A stretch of DNA of 64,000 bases from Sphingomonas hengshuiensis (GCF_000935025.1 NZ_CP010836.1:4216001-4280000); one strand, 5' to 3'; positions 43,707 to 54,283 are shown, counted from the stretch's first letter. The notes: generated by a model not told the origin, from the letters alone. Numbers and translations are program-made.

Positions 43707-43959
43707 GGGACGAGCTTTGTCAGCGATGGCGCGCGTTAATCAAGATCACCTGAACGAACGACAACTTCTGGGATCGATGTCGGACCTCGAAACGACCGGA
43801 ATTAGGGCGCATAGCGGTCGCAGGCGATGCTAATTCGGCCCAAGAGATCGTGCGCGAAGTGTGGGGAAAAATGTTGGGTAGGCGACCTTTGCCAGAAATA
43901 TTCTATAGGACAATTAGTGCTTTATAGTGAATTCTGAGCTTCCTCCCGGGTAGCCCCGT
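43707..43959. other. Right flank of the accessory block
   Basis: About 250 bases with no recognisable gene, partly AT-rich (43880-43940). Together with the tail to about 44056 this is foreign sequence that replaces the 3' part of the glycosyltransferase gene on the right. Confidence 0.4.
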
Positions 43960-44703
43960 TCAAGTAAACAGCGGCCCGCGAGTCCTTCCCAGCAATGAAG
44001 CAGCGCAAAGCTGATGACCGACATTCGGAAATTGTACTGTTAATGCGCAATTTGCTTCGGCGAACTCATCGCCATAATGGCCCGAGACGAAGCGCGAGCG
44101 CGGGTGCGGCAGGGGCAGCACCGGCAACTGGACGGCGTCGAACAACCGCATCCCGTGCGCATAGACTTCCAGTTCGCGCGGGTGGACGACGTCCTCGGCA
44201 TCGTGGAGCACGATCGCAAGCGCCGTGAACCCCTCCGCCGCCTCGTCGCGGAGCAGCGCGCGCCACAGCGCATTGAGGCAATCGGCCTTGGTCGTCGGCC
44301 CGGGCACCGCGCCGATCACCAGCCGCACGCGCGGATCGCCTGTTGCCACCTCGGCGACCGCGGCGATCGTCGCGGGATCGTTGGGATAGGTCCCGACATA
44401 GAGCGCGAAGTCGGTCGCGCCGAACCGTGCCAGCGCGCTGCGCAGCATCGCGCCGATCACTGCCGATTCGTCCCATGCCGGCACGAATATCGCGATGCGC
44501 CCGGCCGCCTGCACGATCTCTCCGGCCCCGGCGTCCGCAGCGCGCGCGCCAAGGCGGACGAGCCCCCGCAACCGGCGCATGGCGTAGAGGATGTCGACCA
44601 GCAGGTCGTCGAGACCGCCGACAAGGAAGCCCAGCGCCGCGAACAGCGTCGCCTCGCGTACGGCCGCATCGATTGCGGCGGTCAGCATCGCCCCCAGCTG
44701 CAC
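43960..44703 (-). pseudogene. Truncated NfrB-like glycosyltransferase (N-terminal part only)
   Basis: The first about 215 residues match family-2 membrane glycosyltransferases of the NfrB (phage N4 adsorption protein B homologue) type: an N-terminal membrane helix (LFAALGFLVGGLDDLLVDIL), IAIFVPAWDESAVIGAMLRS, YVGTYPNDPATIAAV, TTKADCLNALWRAL, LHDAEDVVHPRELEVY and RFVSGHYGDEFAEA. After that (about position 44057) the reading becomes unrelated and stops 32 codons later, whereas relatives run for 700 or more residues. GTG 44703 has GGAGG eight bases upstream. The missing part coincides with the border of the accessory block, so an insertion or deletion removed it. Confidence 0.8.
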
Positions 44704-44866
44704 CGATATCCCTCCGAATCGGACAAGCCATTAGTCATGACGTCACCGAAACGAGCAAGCCATGCGGAGGGAATAGCCGACAAAATACTCCGATTCGGCG
44801 GTTAATTCGCCGCTGGACACCCCGCCCTCCCCCGCTAGGGTGCGGCGCCAATAGGGGAGACGTGCT

Positions 44867-47800
44867 GTGAAGCGCATGACCAAGCTCGGAATTTTGGCGC
44901 TGCTGCTGGCGCCGCTGGGCGCGATTGCCGCGATGGGCGACAACAGCCCGCAGGTCGAACTGGCGACGCCCGGCGTGGGTGATGGCGCGATCGAGCGCTT
45001 CACCGTACGCTTCAACCAGGCGATGGTCCCCCTTGGCGATCCGCGCGCAGCGGGGCCGTTCGAAGTCGAATGCCCGGTGGCTGGCGAAGGGCGCTGGGTC
45101 GACCAGCAGACCTTTGTCCATGATTTCGCCACCCCGCTCCCCGGCGGCGTCACCTGCACCTTCACGATAAAGCCAAAGCTCAAATCGGTTTCGGGCTATG
45201 CGATCGCCGGCCAGACCAAATTCACCGTCGACAGCGGCGGCCCGATCGCGCGCGCGGTGCTGCCGAGCCGCTATGGCCGCGAGATCGAGGAGGATCAGAC
45301 CTTCCTCGTCGCCGCCAACCTCGCGCCCGATCCCGCCTCAGTCGCCGCCGGCGCCTATTGCGCGGTCGACGGCATCGGCGAGAAGATTCCGGTCGATGTG
45401 CTGCCCGCCGCCGTTGCAGGCAAGCTGATCGCCGATCTCGGCACCGATCGCTGGGAGATGCAGAGCTTCCTGGAAGAAGCGGGCCTGCCCAAGGCGCTCC
45501 CCGCCGCCGAGGCCGACCGGATCAAGGCGACCGCCAGCGTTGTCGCGCTCAAATGCCGCCGCCCGCTGCCTCCCGGGCGCGACATGGCGCTGATATGGGG
45601 CAAGGACATCAAGAGCGCATCGGGACGCGCTGCGGGCACCGACCAGCGCTTCGACTTCACCGTGCGCAAGCCGTTCACCGCGCGCTTGGAATGCTCGCGC
45701 GTCAATCCGCAGGCGGGGTGCAACCCGGTGCAGGAGGCGTTCGTGCGCTTCTCCGCGCCGATCCCGCGCGCGCAGGCGGAGGCGATCCGCATCAAGCTGC
45801 CCGACGGCAAGGAACTGAGCCCCGCGCTGTCCGACGAGGACAAAAGGCGCGCGACGATCGGCGATGTGAAGTTCAAGGCACCACTCCCCGCCGCCGTCAC
45901 CGCGCAGCTCGTGCTCCCCGCCGATGTCGCCGACGAGAGCGGGCGCAAGCTGTCCAATGCCGAGCGCTTCCCGCTCGAAGTGAAGTTCGACGAAGCGCCG
46001 CCGCTGATCAAGTTCGCGGCCAATTTCGGGATATTGGAGGCCAAGGAAGGCGGCGTGCTGCCCGTCAGCGTCCGCAATATCGAAGGCGCGCTGACGGCCA
46101 AGCAGATGAGCGTCGAGGGCCAGAGCCTGAAGGTAGAGGGCGGCGATGGCGAGATCGCCAAATGGCTGCGCGCGATCGACGATGCCGCCAGCACCAAGAG
46201 CGACGAAGTCAAGCGCGGCACCGAAACGGTACGCATCAACCAGACCGGCGCAAAGCCGCTGCTCACCCCCGCCACCGGCAAGCCGCTCCAGATCGGGCTG
46301 CCCGGCGCGGGCAAGGACTTCGAAGTCATCGGCGTGCCGCTGACCAAGCCCGGATTCTATATCGTCGAGTTCGCGAGTCCCAAGCTCGGCCAGGCGCTGC
46401 TGGGCCGCGCGGCGCCGCGCTATGTCGCGGCGGGCGCGCTCGTCACCAATATGAGCGTCCATTTCAAATGGGGACGCGCGTCGTCGCTGGTCTGGGTGAC
46501 ATCGCTCGACACCGGCCAGGGCGTCGCCGCCGCCGAGGTGCGGATCACCGACAGCTGCACCGGGCAAGTGCTTGCCAAGGGAACCACCGACAGCTCGGGC
46601 CGGCTGGGCGTGCCCGCCGGGCTGCCCGAGCCCGAAACCTATGCGAATTGCGAGAACGGTAATGCCTCGCCGCTGATGGTGTCGGCGCGCAAGGCCGATG
46701 ATTTCAGCTTCACGCTCACCGATTGGGGCCAGGGCATCCGGCCCTATGATTTCGACTTGCCCTATGGCTATTCGAAGCCAGAGCAGATTTTCCACACCGT
46801 GTTCGATCGCGCGCTCGTCCGCCAGGGCGAGACGATCCACATGAAGCACATCGTCCGCCAGCCGATCGTCTCGGGCTTCGCCACGTCGCCGGCGTTCAGC
46901 GGGACTTTGCGGCTGTCGCATCGCGGCTCGGACACCAAGTACGAACTGCCGCTGACGATCGACACCAATGGGATCGGCGAGACCGAATGGACTGCGCCCC
47001 AGGGCGCGAAGATGGGCGAGTACGACATCCAGGTCGTCTATCAGCAGGATGGCGGCGAAAAGACGCTCTATACCAGCCAGTCGTTCAAGGTGGACGAGTA
47101 TAAGCTGCCGACGATGAAGGCGTCGGTCGCCGGGCCGAAAGAGGCGGCGGTGCGCCCGCGCACGTTGCCGCTCGACCTGTTCGTCGGCTATCTGTCCGGC
47201 GGCGGCGCGGCGAACCTGCCGGTCGAATTGCGCGTCGGTTATTTCGAGGGATTCCCGACGCCGTCGGGCTATGAGGCGTACAGCTTTGGCGGGCGCCCGC
47301 TGACGGAGGGCGTCAAGCCGCTCAACGGCAGCGACGAGACCGACGAGCAATCGACTCCGCTCCCCCCGACCCAGACGCTGCCGGTGACGCTGGGCGCCGA
47401 CGGCACCGCGCGGACGACGATCGACGTTCCCCAGTCGCTCGACCAGTCGACCAACCTGCAGGTCGAGATGGACTATCAAGACGCCAATGGCGAAATCCTG
47501 ACCGCGTCGCACCGCGTGCCGATCTTCACTTCGGGCGTACAGCTGGGCATCAAGACCGATGGCTGGCTGATGAAGCAGGACGATTTGCGGCTGCGCTTCG
47601 TCGCGCTCGACACCGCGGGCAAGCCGCTGGCGAACCAGAATATCTCGGTCGAGCTGTACAGCCGCGAAATCCTGACCGCGCGGCGGCGGCTGATCGGCGG
47701 CTTCTATGCCTATGACAATCAGATGAAGACGACCAAGCTGGGCGCGACCTGCTCGGCGACCACCGATGCGCAGGGGCTGGCGACGTGCCAGATGGCGCCC

Positions 47801-50623
47801 GGCGTCTCGGGCGAAGTCTATGCCGTCGCGACGACGACCGACGCCAATGGCAATGTCGCGCGCTCGACGCGTTCGGTATGGCTGGTCGGCGACGAGGATT
47901 GGTGGTTCGGCGGCGACAATGGCGACCGGATGGACCTGATCCCCGAGCAGACCGAGTATAAGGCAGGCGAGACCGCCAAGTTCCAGGTGCGGATGCCCTT
48001 CCGCGAGGCGACCGCGCTGGTGACGGTCGAGCGCGAGGGCGTGCTGTCGAGCTTCGTCGTCGGGCTGTCGGGCAAGGACCCGGTGATCGAAGTGCCGATG
48101 CCCGGCGACTATGCCCCCGATGTCTATGTGTCGGTCATGGCGGTGCGCGGGCGCGTCGCGGGCTGGTCCAATTGGGGATCGAGCCTTGCGCGCGACTGGG
48201 GCCTGCCCTTCTTCTCGAAGGATGGCGGCGCGCCGACCGCGACGGTCGATCTCGCCAAGCCCGCCTATCGCCTGGGCATCGCCAAGGTTAAGGTCGGGTG
48301 GGAAGGCCATCGGCTGGGCGTGACGGTCAAGGCCGACAAGCCGAGCTATGCGACGCGCGACACCGCGAACATCGATCTCGAGGTCAAAAACCCCGACGGC
48401 AGCCCCGCCGCGCAGGCCGATGTCGCCTTCGCCGCGGTCGACGAGGCGTTGCTCCAGCTTGCCCCCAATGAAAGCTGGGACGTGCTTTCGGCGATGATGG
48501 GGGATCGCCCGCTCTCGGTGCTCACCTCCACTGCGCAAACGCAGGTCGTCGGCAAGCGCCATTACGGCAAGAAGGCGGTCGAGGCGGGCGGCGGCGGTGG
48601 CGGTGACCTGTCCGGGCTCAACCGTGAGAATTTCCAGCCGGTGCTGCTATGGAAGGGCAAGGTCGCGCTCGACGCCAAGGGCCATGCCCGCGTCCAGGTG
48701 CCGCTGTCCGACGCGCTGACCTCGTTCAAGCTGGTCGCCATCGCCACCAACGGCGCGCAATGGTTCGGCACCGGCGAGGCCAGCGTGCGCACCGCGCAGG
48801 ACCTGACCATCTATGCCGGGGTGCCGACTCTGGTCCGCACCGGCGACACCTATGGCGCGATGTTCACGCTGCGCAACGGATCGAGCAAGCCGATGCGCGT
48901 CACCGCCGAAGTCGCGCTGAGCCCGGCCATCGCCTCGGGCAAGCCGCTGACGGTGGACATTCCGGCGGGCGGCGCCGCGCCGGTTACGTGGAACCTGACC
49001 GCGCCTGCGCAAGCCGGCAAGCTCAGCTGGACGGTCACCGCCAAATCCGCCGACGGCAAGGCGGTGGACCGCGTGACGGTGGCGCAGGACGTGATCAACG
49101 CGGTGCCGGTCGAAACCTGGGCCGCCAGCCTGACGCGAGTCGGCACCACCCTGCCGATCGCAGCCCCGGCGGGGGCGCTGCCTGGGTTCGGCATGGTCGA
49201 AGTGACGCTGGCCGACACGCTGGCGCCTCCGCTCCAGGGGGTGCGCGACTATATGTCCGCCTATCCCTATGGCTGTCTCGAGCAGCGCACGTCGAAGGCG
49301 ATTGCGCTGGGCGACAGCGGCGCATGGACGCTGATCGCGGGCGAACTTCCCGCCTATCAGGATGGCGACGGGCTGCTCCGCTATTTCCCCGGCGAATGGC
49401 CGGGGTCGGAGGCGCTGACGGCGTACATGCTCTCGATCACCGCCGAGGCGGGGCTGCCACTGCCCGATGCGCCGCGCGCGAAGATGCTCGATGCGATGAA
49501 GGCAGTGCTCGACGGACGGCTGCGCCACGAGGATTATGGCGATGTCCGCTTCCAGAAGATCGCGGCGTTCGCGGCGCTGGCGCGGCAGGGCGCGGCGACT
49601 CCGGCGATGCTCGGCCAGCTCGGTATCGCCCCTGCCGAAATGCCCACGGCGCTGCTCGCAGACTATGCGATCGCGCTGGGCAAGGTGCCGGGGCTCGCCA
49701 ATGGCGCCGCGCTGCGCGCCGCCGCCGAACAGACGCTCAAGACCCGGCTGAACTATGAGGGCACCCGCATCGACCTGAGCGACAAGGGCGCGAGCCCCTG
49801 GTGGCTGATGTCGTCGGATAACGAAGCGGCGATCAAGGCCGTGCTTGCGACGCTCGGCCGCCCCGGCTGGCAGGACGAGTCGGGCAAGATGATGGTGGGC
49901 GTCGCGATGCGCCAGCAGCGCGGCCATTGGGGCACCACTACCGCCAATGCCTGGGGCGCGATCGCGGCGCGCAAGTTCAACGCGCTGTATCCGGCGGAGG
50001 CGATAGCCGGCGTGACCACGGCGTCGTTCGGCACCACCAGCGTCAGCCGAAGCTGGCCGCTCGCCTTGCCGCAGCGGATGTTCACGCTGCCGCTGCCGTT
50101 CCAGTCGACTCCGCTCGCGCTGACCCAGGCCGGCGGCGCCGCGCCCTGGGCGTTCGTCCGGGTCAAGGCGGCGGTGCCGCTCACCCAGCCGCTGATGGCG
50201 GGGTACAAGATGACCAAGCAGGTCAGTGTGGTGCAGGGCATGACCCCCGGGCGGACGACGCGCGGCGACGTGATCAAGGTCACGATCACCGTCGAGGCCT
50301 CCGCAGAACGCAACTGGGTAGTGGTCGAGGACCCCGTGCCCGCGGGCGCCACGGTGATCGGGTCGCTGGGCGGACAGTCCCAGATGCTGGCGGCACAGGC
50401 CGATAGCGGCGAGGGCGTCTCGCCCAACTGGACCGAGCGCGGGCGCGACTCCTGGCGCGCCTATTTCGGATGGGTGCCGCGCGGGACCTTCACCGTCTCC
50501 TATGTGATGCGGCTCAACAGCGCCGGGCGGTTCAGCCTGCCGTCGACGCGCGTCGAGGCGATGTATTCGCCCGAGATTCGCGCCGCGCTGCCGAACCAGC
50601 CGGTGGTCGTCGCCGAACGGTGA
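44867..50623 (+). CDS. Bacterial alpha-2-macroglobulin (YfhM type, thioester-containing)
   Basis: A 1918-residue periplasmic protease trap. The N-terminus is a signal peptide (GILALLLAPLGAIAA). MG-type domains follow (e.g. VSGFATSPAFSGTLRLSHRG, LRLRFVALDTAGKPLANQNI). The thioester motif GCLEQ is present (Cys1470, Gln1473), inside YPYGCLEQRTSKAI, and a TED-type helical domain surrounds it. Attack by a foreign protease should spring the thioester and trap the enzyme. GTG 44867 is chosen as start because GGGGAGA stands six bases upstream; ATG 44876 is alternative. The stop overlaps the penicillin-binding protein 1C gene by GTGA, the classic pairing in Gram-negatives. Confidence 0.93.
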   Translation: MKRMTKLGILALLLAPLGAIAAMGDNSPQVELATPGVGDGAIERFTVRFNQAMVPLGDPRAAGPFEVECPVAGEGRWVDQQTFVHDFATPLPGGVTCTFTIKPKLKSVSGYAIAGQTKFTVDSGGPIARAVLPSRYGREIEEDQTFLVAANLAPDPASVAAGAYCAVDGIGEKIPVDVLPAAVAGKLIADLGTDRWEMQSFLEEAGLPKALPAAEADRIKATASVVALKCRRPLPPGRDMALIWGKDIKSASGRAAGTDQRFDFTVRKPFTARLECSRVNPQAGCNPVQEAFVRFSAPIPRAQAEAIRIKLPDGKELSPALSDEDKRRATIGDVKFKAPLPAAVTAQLVLPADVADESGRKLSNAERFPLEVKFDEAPPLIKFAANFGILEAKEGGVLPVSVRNIEGALTAKQMSVEGQSLKVEGGDGEIAKWLRAIDDAASTKSDEVKRGTETVRINQTGAKPLLTPATGKPLQIGLPGAGKDFEVIGVPLTKPGFYIVEFASPKLGQALLGRAAPRYVAAGALVTNMSVHFKWGRASSLVWVTSLDTGQGVAAAEVRITDSCTGQVLAKGTTDSSGRLGVPAGLPEPETYANCENGNASPLMVSARKADDFSFTLTDWGQGIRPYDFDLPYGYSKPEQIFHTVFDRALVRQGETIHMKHIVRQPIVSGFATSPAFSGTLRLSHRGSDTKYELPLTIDTNGIGETEWTAPQGAKMGEYDIQVVYQQDGGEKTLYTSQSFKVDEYKLPTMKASVAGPKEAAVRPRTLPLDLFVGYLSGGGAANLPVELRVGYFEGFPTPSGYEAYSFGGRPLTEGVKPLNGSDETDEQSTPLPPTQTLPVTLGADGTARTTIDVPQSLDQSTNLQVEMDYQDANGEILTASHRVPIFTSGVQLGIKTDGWLMKQDDLRLRFVALDTAGKPLANQNISVELYSREILTARRRLIGGFYAYDNQMKTTKLGATCSATTDAQGLATCQMAPGVSGEVYAVATTTDANGNVARSTRSVWLVGDEDWWFGGDNGDRMDLIPEQTEYKAGETAKFQVRMPFREATALVTVEREGVLSSFVVGLSGKDPVIEVPMPGDYAPDVYVSVMAVRGRVAGWSNWGSSLARDWGLPFFSKDGGAPTATVDLAKPAYRLGIAKVKVGWEGHRLGVTVKADKPSYATRDTANIDLEVKNPDGSPAAQADVAFAAVDEALLQLAPNESWDVLSAMMGDRPLSVLTSTAQTQVVGKRHYGKKAVEAGGGGGGDLSGLNRENFQPVLLWKGKVALDAKGHARVQVPLSDALTSFKLVAIATNGAQWFGTGEASVRTAQDLTIYAGVPTLVRTGDTYGAMFTLRNGSSKPMRVTAEVALSPAIASGKPLTVDIPAGGAAPVTWNLTAPAQAGKLSWTVTAKSADGKAVDRVTVAQDVINAVPVETWAASLTRVGTTLPIAAPAGALPGFGMVEVTLADTLAPPLQGVRDYMSAYPYGCLEQRTSKAIALGDSGAWTLIAGELPAYQDGDGLLRYFPGEWPGSEALTAYMLSITAEAGLPLPDAPRAKMLDAMKAVLDGRLRHEDYGDVRFQKIAAFAALARQGAATPAMLGQLGIAPAEMPTALLADYAIALGKVPGLANGAALRAAAEQTLKTRLNYEGTRIDLSDKGASPWWLMSSDNEAAIKAVLATLGRPGWQDESGKMMVGVAMRQQRGHWGTTTANAWGAIAARKFNALYPAEAIAGVTTASFGTTSVSRSWPLALPQRMFTLPLPFQSTPLALTQAGGAAPWAFVRVKAAVPLTQPLMAGYKMTKQVSVVQGMTPGRTTRGDVIKVTITVEASAERNWVVVEDPVPAGATVIGSLGGQSQMLAAQADSGEGVSPNWTERGRDSWRAYFGWVPRGTFTVSYVMRLNSAGRFSLPSTRVEAMYSPEIRAALPNQPVVVAER

Positions 50624-52872
50624 AGCTGCCCCGCCTGCCGGAGTCGTTGCCTGCGCGCGTGCGCCGCTGGATCGTGCGCATCGACGGCTTTCCGCAGGCG
50701 CTTGCCGGCTGGGCCGGCGCCGAGCGGGCGGCGTGGCGCGCGCGCGGCTGGCGCGGGGTCTTTACCCCGCGCCGCCTGATCCTCGGCGCCACCGGCACCG
50801 TGCTGCTCGGATTCGGGACGCTCTACTGGACCACGCTGCCGCCGCCGCTCCCCGGCTATGCCGCGGTCCGCGCCAAATGGCAGCCGTCCGAGGCGTGGCT
50901 CTACGATCGCAACGGGCGGCTGATCGACAGCAGCCGGGTCGATTATCAAGCACGGCGGCTGGCCTGGACGCCGCTTGCCGATATCGCCCCGGCCGCGCGC
51001 GACGCGCTGGTCGGTGCCGAGGACCGCCGCTTTCGCAGCCATGGCGGGATCGACTGGATCGCGATTGGCGGCGCAATCCGCGACAAGCTGGCCGGGCGCC
51101 ACGCGCGCGGCGCCTCGACGCTCTCGATGCAGGTCGCGGCCTATCTGGCCCCCGGTCTCGCCACGCCGGGACGGCGCACCAACTGGGACAAGCTGCGCCA
51201 GATGCGCAGCGGCGCGGCGATCGAGGCGAGCTGGAGCAAGGACCAGATCCTGGAGGCCTATCTCAACCTCGCCGGGTTTCGCGGCGAGGCGCAGGGGATC
51301 GGCGCCGCCGCGCTGGGGCTGTTCGGCAAGACCCCCGCGGCACTGACGCGCGACGACGGCCTGCTGCTCGCCGCGCTGCTGCCCAATCCGCGTGCCGGCG
51401 CGAGCGAGATCGCCCGCCGCGCCTGTGCGCTCAGCCATGATGCCGATTGCAGCCGCTTTGCCGGCGCGGCGGCGTCGATGCTCGGCCCGGCGCGCACGCT
51501 CGCGCTCGATCCGGGGCTGGCGCCGCATCTCTCGGGGCGTCTCCTGACCACGCCGGGCGCGAAGGTCACGACCACGCTCGACGCGCGCATCCAGGCGTTC
51601 GCGATCGCCGCGCTGCGCCGCCAGTTGGTCGGGCTGGGCGGCAGCCGTGCGCGCGACGGCGCGGTGGTCGTGGTCGACAATGCCAGCGGCGACGTGCTCG
51701 CCTATGTCGGCGGGATTGGCGGCGAATCGACGGCGCCCGCAGTCGACGGTGCGGCGGCGTATCGCCAGGCGGGATCGACGCTCAAGCCGTTTCTCTACGC
51801 CCAGGCGATCGAGAAAGGGTATCTGACCGCCGCATCGATCCTCGACGATTCGCCGGTGCAGCTCGACACCGCATCGGGGCTGTACGTGCCCCAGAATTAC
51901 GACAAGGCATTCAAGGGGCCGGTATCGGCGCGCGTTGCGCTGGCGGGATCGCTCAACGTGCCCGCAGTGCGCACATTGCTGCTGACCGGAGTCGATGCGT
52001 TCCGCGATCGGCTATGGGATACCGGCTATCGCGGGCTGGTCGAGGACGGCCAATATTATGGCTATTCGCTCGCGCTGGGCTCCGCCGAAGTCACGCTGAC
52101 GGAGCAGGTCGCGGCATTTCGCAGCCTCGCGCTCGGCGGGCGCTGGGCGCCGCTGCGGCTTACGAAGGACGATCCGCACGTGGCCCCGCGGGCGATCACC
52201 AGTCCGCAGGCGGCGTGGATCGTCGCCGATATCCTCGCCGATCCCAATGCCCGCGCCGGCACCTTCGGCGTCGATTCGGCGCTGCGCCTCCCCTTCTGGG
52301 CAGCGGCGAAGACGGGCACGTCGAAGGCGATGCGCGACAATTGGTGCATCGGTTTTTCGGATCGGTTCACGGTCGGGGTATGGGTCGGCAACCTCGAAGG
52401 CGATCCCATGCGCGCGGTCTCGGGCACCAGCGGCGCCGCGCCGGTGTGGCGCGACATGATGATCGCGCTGCATCAGGGCCGCCCCAGCCATGCGTCCCCG
52501 CCACCGCCGGGAATCGAGACGCGCGCGATCCGCTTCGCCGCCGGCATCGAACAGCCCCGGCGGGAGTATTTCACGCGCGGCACGGCGCTGACCGACGTCG
52601 CATCGGCACCGGCGGCGGCGCGGCGCCCGCGTATCGTCAATCCGGTTGCGGGCAGCGTCTATGCGCTCGACCCCGATATTCCGCGCGACCGCCAGCGGCT
52701 GGCAATCGGGGTTTCGGGCGAAGTGATGGGGCACCGGCTAAGGCTCGATGCCCGGGATCTGGGGTCCGCCGATTCGCATCCGCTGGTGCTGGCGCCGCGC
52801 GGGCGCCACCGGTTGCAACTGGTCGATCTGGGCGGGCGGGTGGTCGACCAGGTGCTCTTCACCATCCGCTGA
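50620..52872 (+). CDS. pbpC: Penicillin-binding protein 1C
   Basis: A 750-residue bifunctional peptidoglycan synthase. A membrane anchor lies near residues 50-68 (LILGATGTVLLGFGTLYWTT). The glycosyltransferase domain has VGAEDRRFRSHGGIDWIAI, then GASTLSMQVAAYL. The transpeptidase domain has the serine nucleophile in GSTLKPFLYAQAIE, the SLN motif in AGSLNVPAV and KTGTSKAM. The C-terminal PBP1C domain covers the last 100 residues. It repairs or remodels the wall and is thought to cooperate with the alpha-2-macroglobulin encoded just upstream, by GTGA overlap. The start is GTG 50620. Confidence 0.93.
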   Translation: MKLPRLPESLPARVRRWIVRIDGFPQALAGWAGAERAAWRARGWRGVFTPRRLILGATGTVLLGFGTLYWTTLPPPLPGYAAVRAKWQPSEAWLYDRNGRLIDSSRVDYQARRLAWTPLADIAPAARDALVGAEDRRFRSHGGIDWIAIGGAIRDKLAGRHARGASTLSMQVAAYLAPGLATPGRRTNWDKLRQMRSGAAIEASWSKDQILEAYLNLAGFRGEAQGIGAAALGLFGKTPAALTRDDGLLLAALLPNPRAGASEIARRACALSHDADCSRFAGAAASMLGPARTLALDPGLAPHLSGRLLTTPGAKVTTTLDARIQAFAIAALRRQLVGLGGSRARDGAVVVVDNASGDVLAYVGGIGGESTAPAVDGAAAYRQAGSTLKPFLYAQAIEKGYLTAASILDDSPVQLDTASGLYVPQNYDKAFKGPVSARVALAGSLNVPAVRTLLLTGVDAFRDRLWDTGYRGLVEDGQYYGYSLALGSAEVTLTEQVAAFRSLALGGRWAPLRLTKDDPHVAPRAITSPQAAWIVADILADPNARAGTFGVDSALRLPFWAAAKTGTSKAMRDNWCIGFSDRFTVGVWVGNLEGDPMRAVSGTSGAAPVWRDMMIALHQGRPSHASPPPPGIETRAIRFAAGIEQPRREYFTRGTALTDVASAPAAARRPRIVNPVAGSVYALDPDIPRDRQRLAIGVSGEVMGHRLRLDARDLGSADSHPLVLAPRGRHRLQLVDLGGRVVDQVLFTIR

Positions 52873-53055
52873 AGCGGCCGCGGTCGGGGTCTCTGGCGAC
52901 AGGGGTTCCGCCGACGTGAAAAATCACACGATCGCCACGGCACCGAAACACGCCGCCGCGCGTTCTCTCGCCCGGTCCTATCCCCCCTTTCGGGACCGTG
53001 CCCACGGGCACCGGCCGCGCCGTCCCCCCGGCGGCGCGGCCGAACCGCTATTGGC

Positions 53056-53577
53056 TCACCAATAGAAGGACGGGATCACGCGCAGCACGACGCCACGGCG
53101 CGTATCGACCAAGAGCACGTCGTTATAATGCCGCACCCAGGTCTGGAAACGGCCGGCACGCGGCAGGTGGTAGCGCCACGGATCGGCGACGACGAAGCGC
53201 GAGCCATAATAGGGTGCGCCGATCCGCCCGCCCGGACGGAAGCGGTTATATGCGAACGGCGCCCGCCAATTCCCGCGTGCGTAGAGCCCGCGATTGCCAT
53301 TGCGGTGCGCCCGCCAATCGTCATTGCCCCAGTTGCGGTCGCGGTCGCGCAGGTCCTCGCGATATTCCTGGTGCGCCTCGCGGACGTCGCGGCGCTGTTC
53401 GCGCACGTCGCGCGGACTGCCATGGCGCTGGGCCTGGCGCAGCTCGCGCTGTTCCTCGCGAATGTCCTGGCGATCGCGGCGCAATTCGCGCTGCGATTGC
53501 GCGCTGGCGACGGTTGGGATGGCGACCGCCGGCAGGGCGACTGCGGCGAACAGCGCGGCGGTGATGATCTTCTTCAT
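53056..53577 (-). CDS. RcnB-like periplasmic protein
   Basis: A 173-residue exported protein. Residues 1-27 are a signal peptide (MKKIITAALFAAVALPAVAI, cleavage near ASAQ). Residues 30-85 are an arginine/glutamine-rich charged helix region with repeated (R/Q)RELRRD-type units. The C-terminal part contains HYNDVLLVDTRRGVVLRVIP and ends SFYW, as in RcnB-family proteins (PF11776). RcnB of E. coli affects nickel and cobalt resistance, but most relatives are uncharacterised. GGAGGA lies four bases before the ATG at 53577. Confidence 0.8.
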   Translation of the reverse strand: MKKIITAALFAAVALPAVAIPTVASAQSQRELRRDRQDIREEQRELRQAQRHGSPRDVREQRRDVREAHQEYREDLRDRDRNWGNDDWRAHRNGNRGLYARGNWRAPFAYNRFRPGGRIGAPYYGSRFVVADPWRYHLPRAGRFQTWVRHYNDVLLVDTRRGVVLRVIPSFYW

Positions 53578-53688
53578 GGCGTCCTCCAAATCAATTCAGG
53601 TCCGGCACCAGGTGTCGGGACGCTGTTGTTCTGGAGCAGCCGGGCTGAACGCGGCGGGAACGCGTTTGTCAGCCAATAGCAAGAATGA

Positions 53689-54165
53689 TTACTGGCCGCC
53701 GCCCGGTGCACCGCCACCGCCGGTGCCCGGTGCGCCGACCGTGCCGATATTGCCGAACAGGTCGGAGAAGAAGCTGCGCTTGTGGCCGAGCGTCGGCGTG
53801 GTCTTGCCATAGGGATCGATCGACGCGATCATTTCCTTGCCCATCCGATCGACCGTGGCGACATTGCCCGCGGCGTCGAATCGGATGCGCAGCGTGGTCT
53901 GGTCCGCCGGCTTGAGCGTCTGGAAGCCCAGATTGCTGCTGTCGCGCGACACATAATACCATTCGCCTTCGGCGAACTGGCTGGTCAGCGTCGGGCGGCC
54001 CAGCGTCTGGAGCACCGAGTCGCGATTATCGATGCCGGGCTGGATCGCGTCGACCAGTTCCTTGTCGATGACATAGCCCTGGTGCGTCTTCATCGGCGCG
54101 CATGCCCCGGTCCCGAGGGCGATGAGCAGCGCGGCACAGCCAAGCGCGCGGACGGGAAGGGGCAT
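53689..54165 (-). CDS. bamE: Outer membrane assembly lipoprotein BamE (SmpA/OmlA family)
   Basis: A 158-residue lipoprotein. The lipobox is LGTGAC (lipidated Cys about residue 21), followed by the BamE fold: GYVIDKELVDAIQPGIDNRD, SVLQTLGRPTLTSQF and EWYYVSRDSSN. BamE is an accessory subunit of the complex that folds beta-barrels, which suits a cell with many TonB receptors. The C-terminus is glycine-rich (GAPGTGGGGAPGGGQ). Two adjacent Met codons (54168 and 54165) exist; the second has the better spacing to GGAG. Divergent from the cytochrome bc1 chaperone gene. Confidence 0.88.
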   Translation of the reverse strand: MPLPVRALGCAALLIALGTGACAPMKTHQGYVIDKELVDAIQPGIDNRDSVLQTLGRPTLTSQFAEGEWYYVSRDSSNLGFQTLKPADQTTLRIRFDAAGNVATVDRMGKEMIASIDPYGKTTPTLGHKRSFFSDLFGNIGTVGAPGTGGGGAPGGGQ

Positions 54166-54283
54166 CATGGTCTCCAGCAGAACGCAGCACGGGCGCGCAT
54201 TGCATCGCGCGCCGTTCGCCTCAATATGCGGCAAAATGCGGCCAAACAAGGTCGCACCCCTCCACGCCGGGACAGAAGACGAC

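Noticed and set aside
45338..48562. A 1074-codon open frame on the minus strand
   Set aside because: It is antisense to the alpha-2-macroglobulin gene, arginine/histidine-rich and without domains; GC-rich third positions create such shadow frames.
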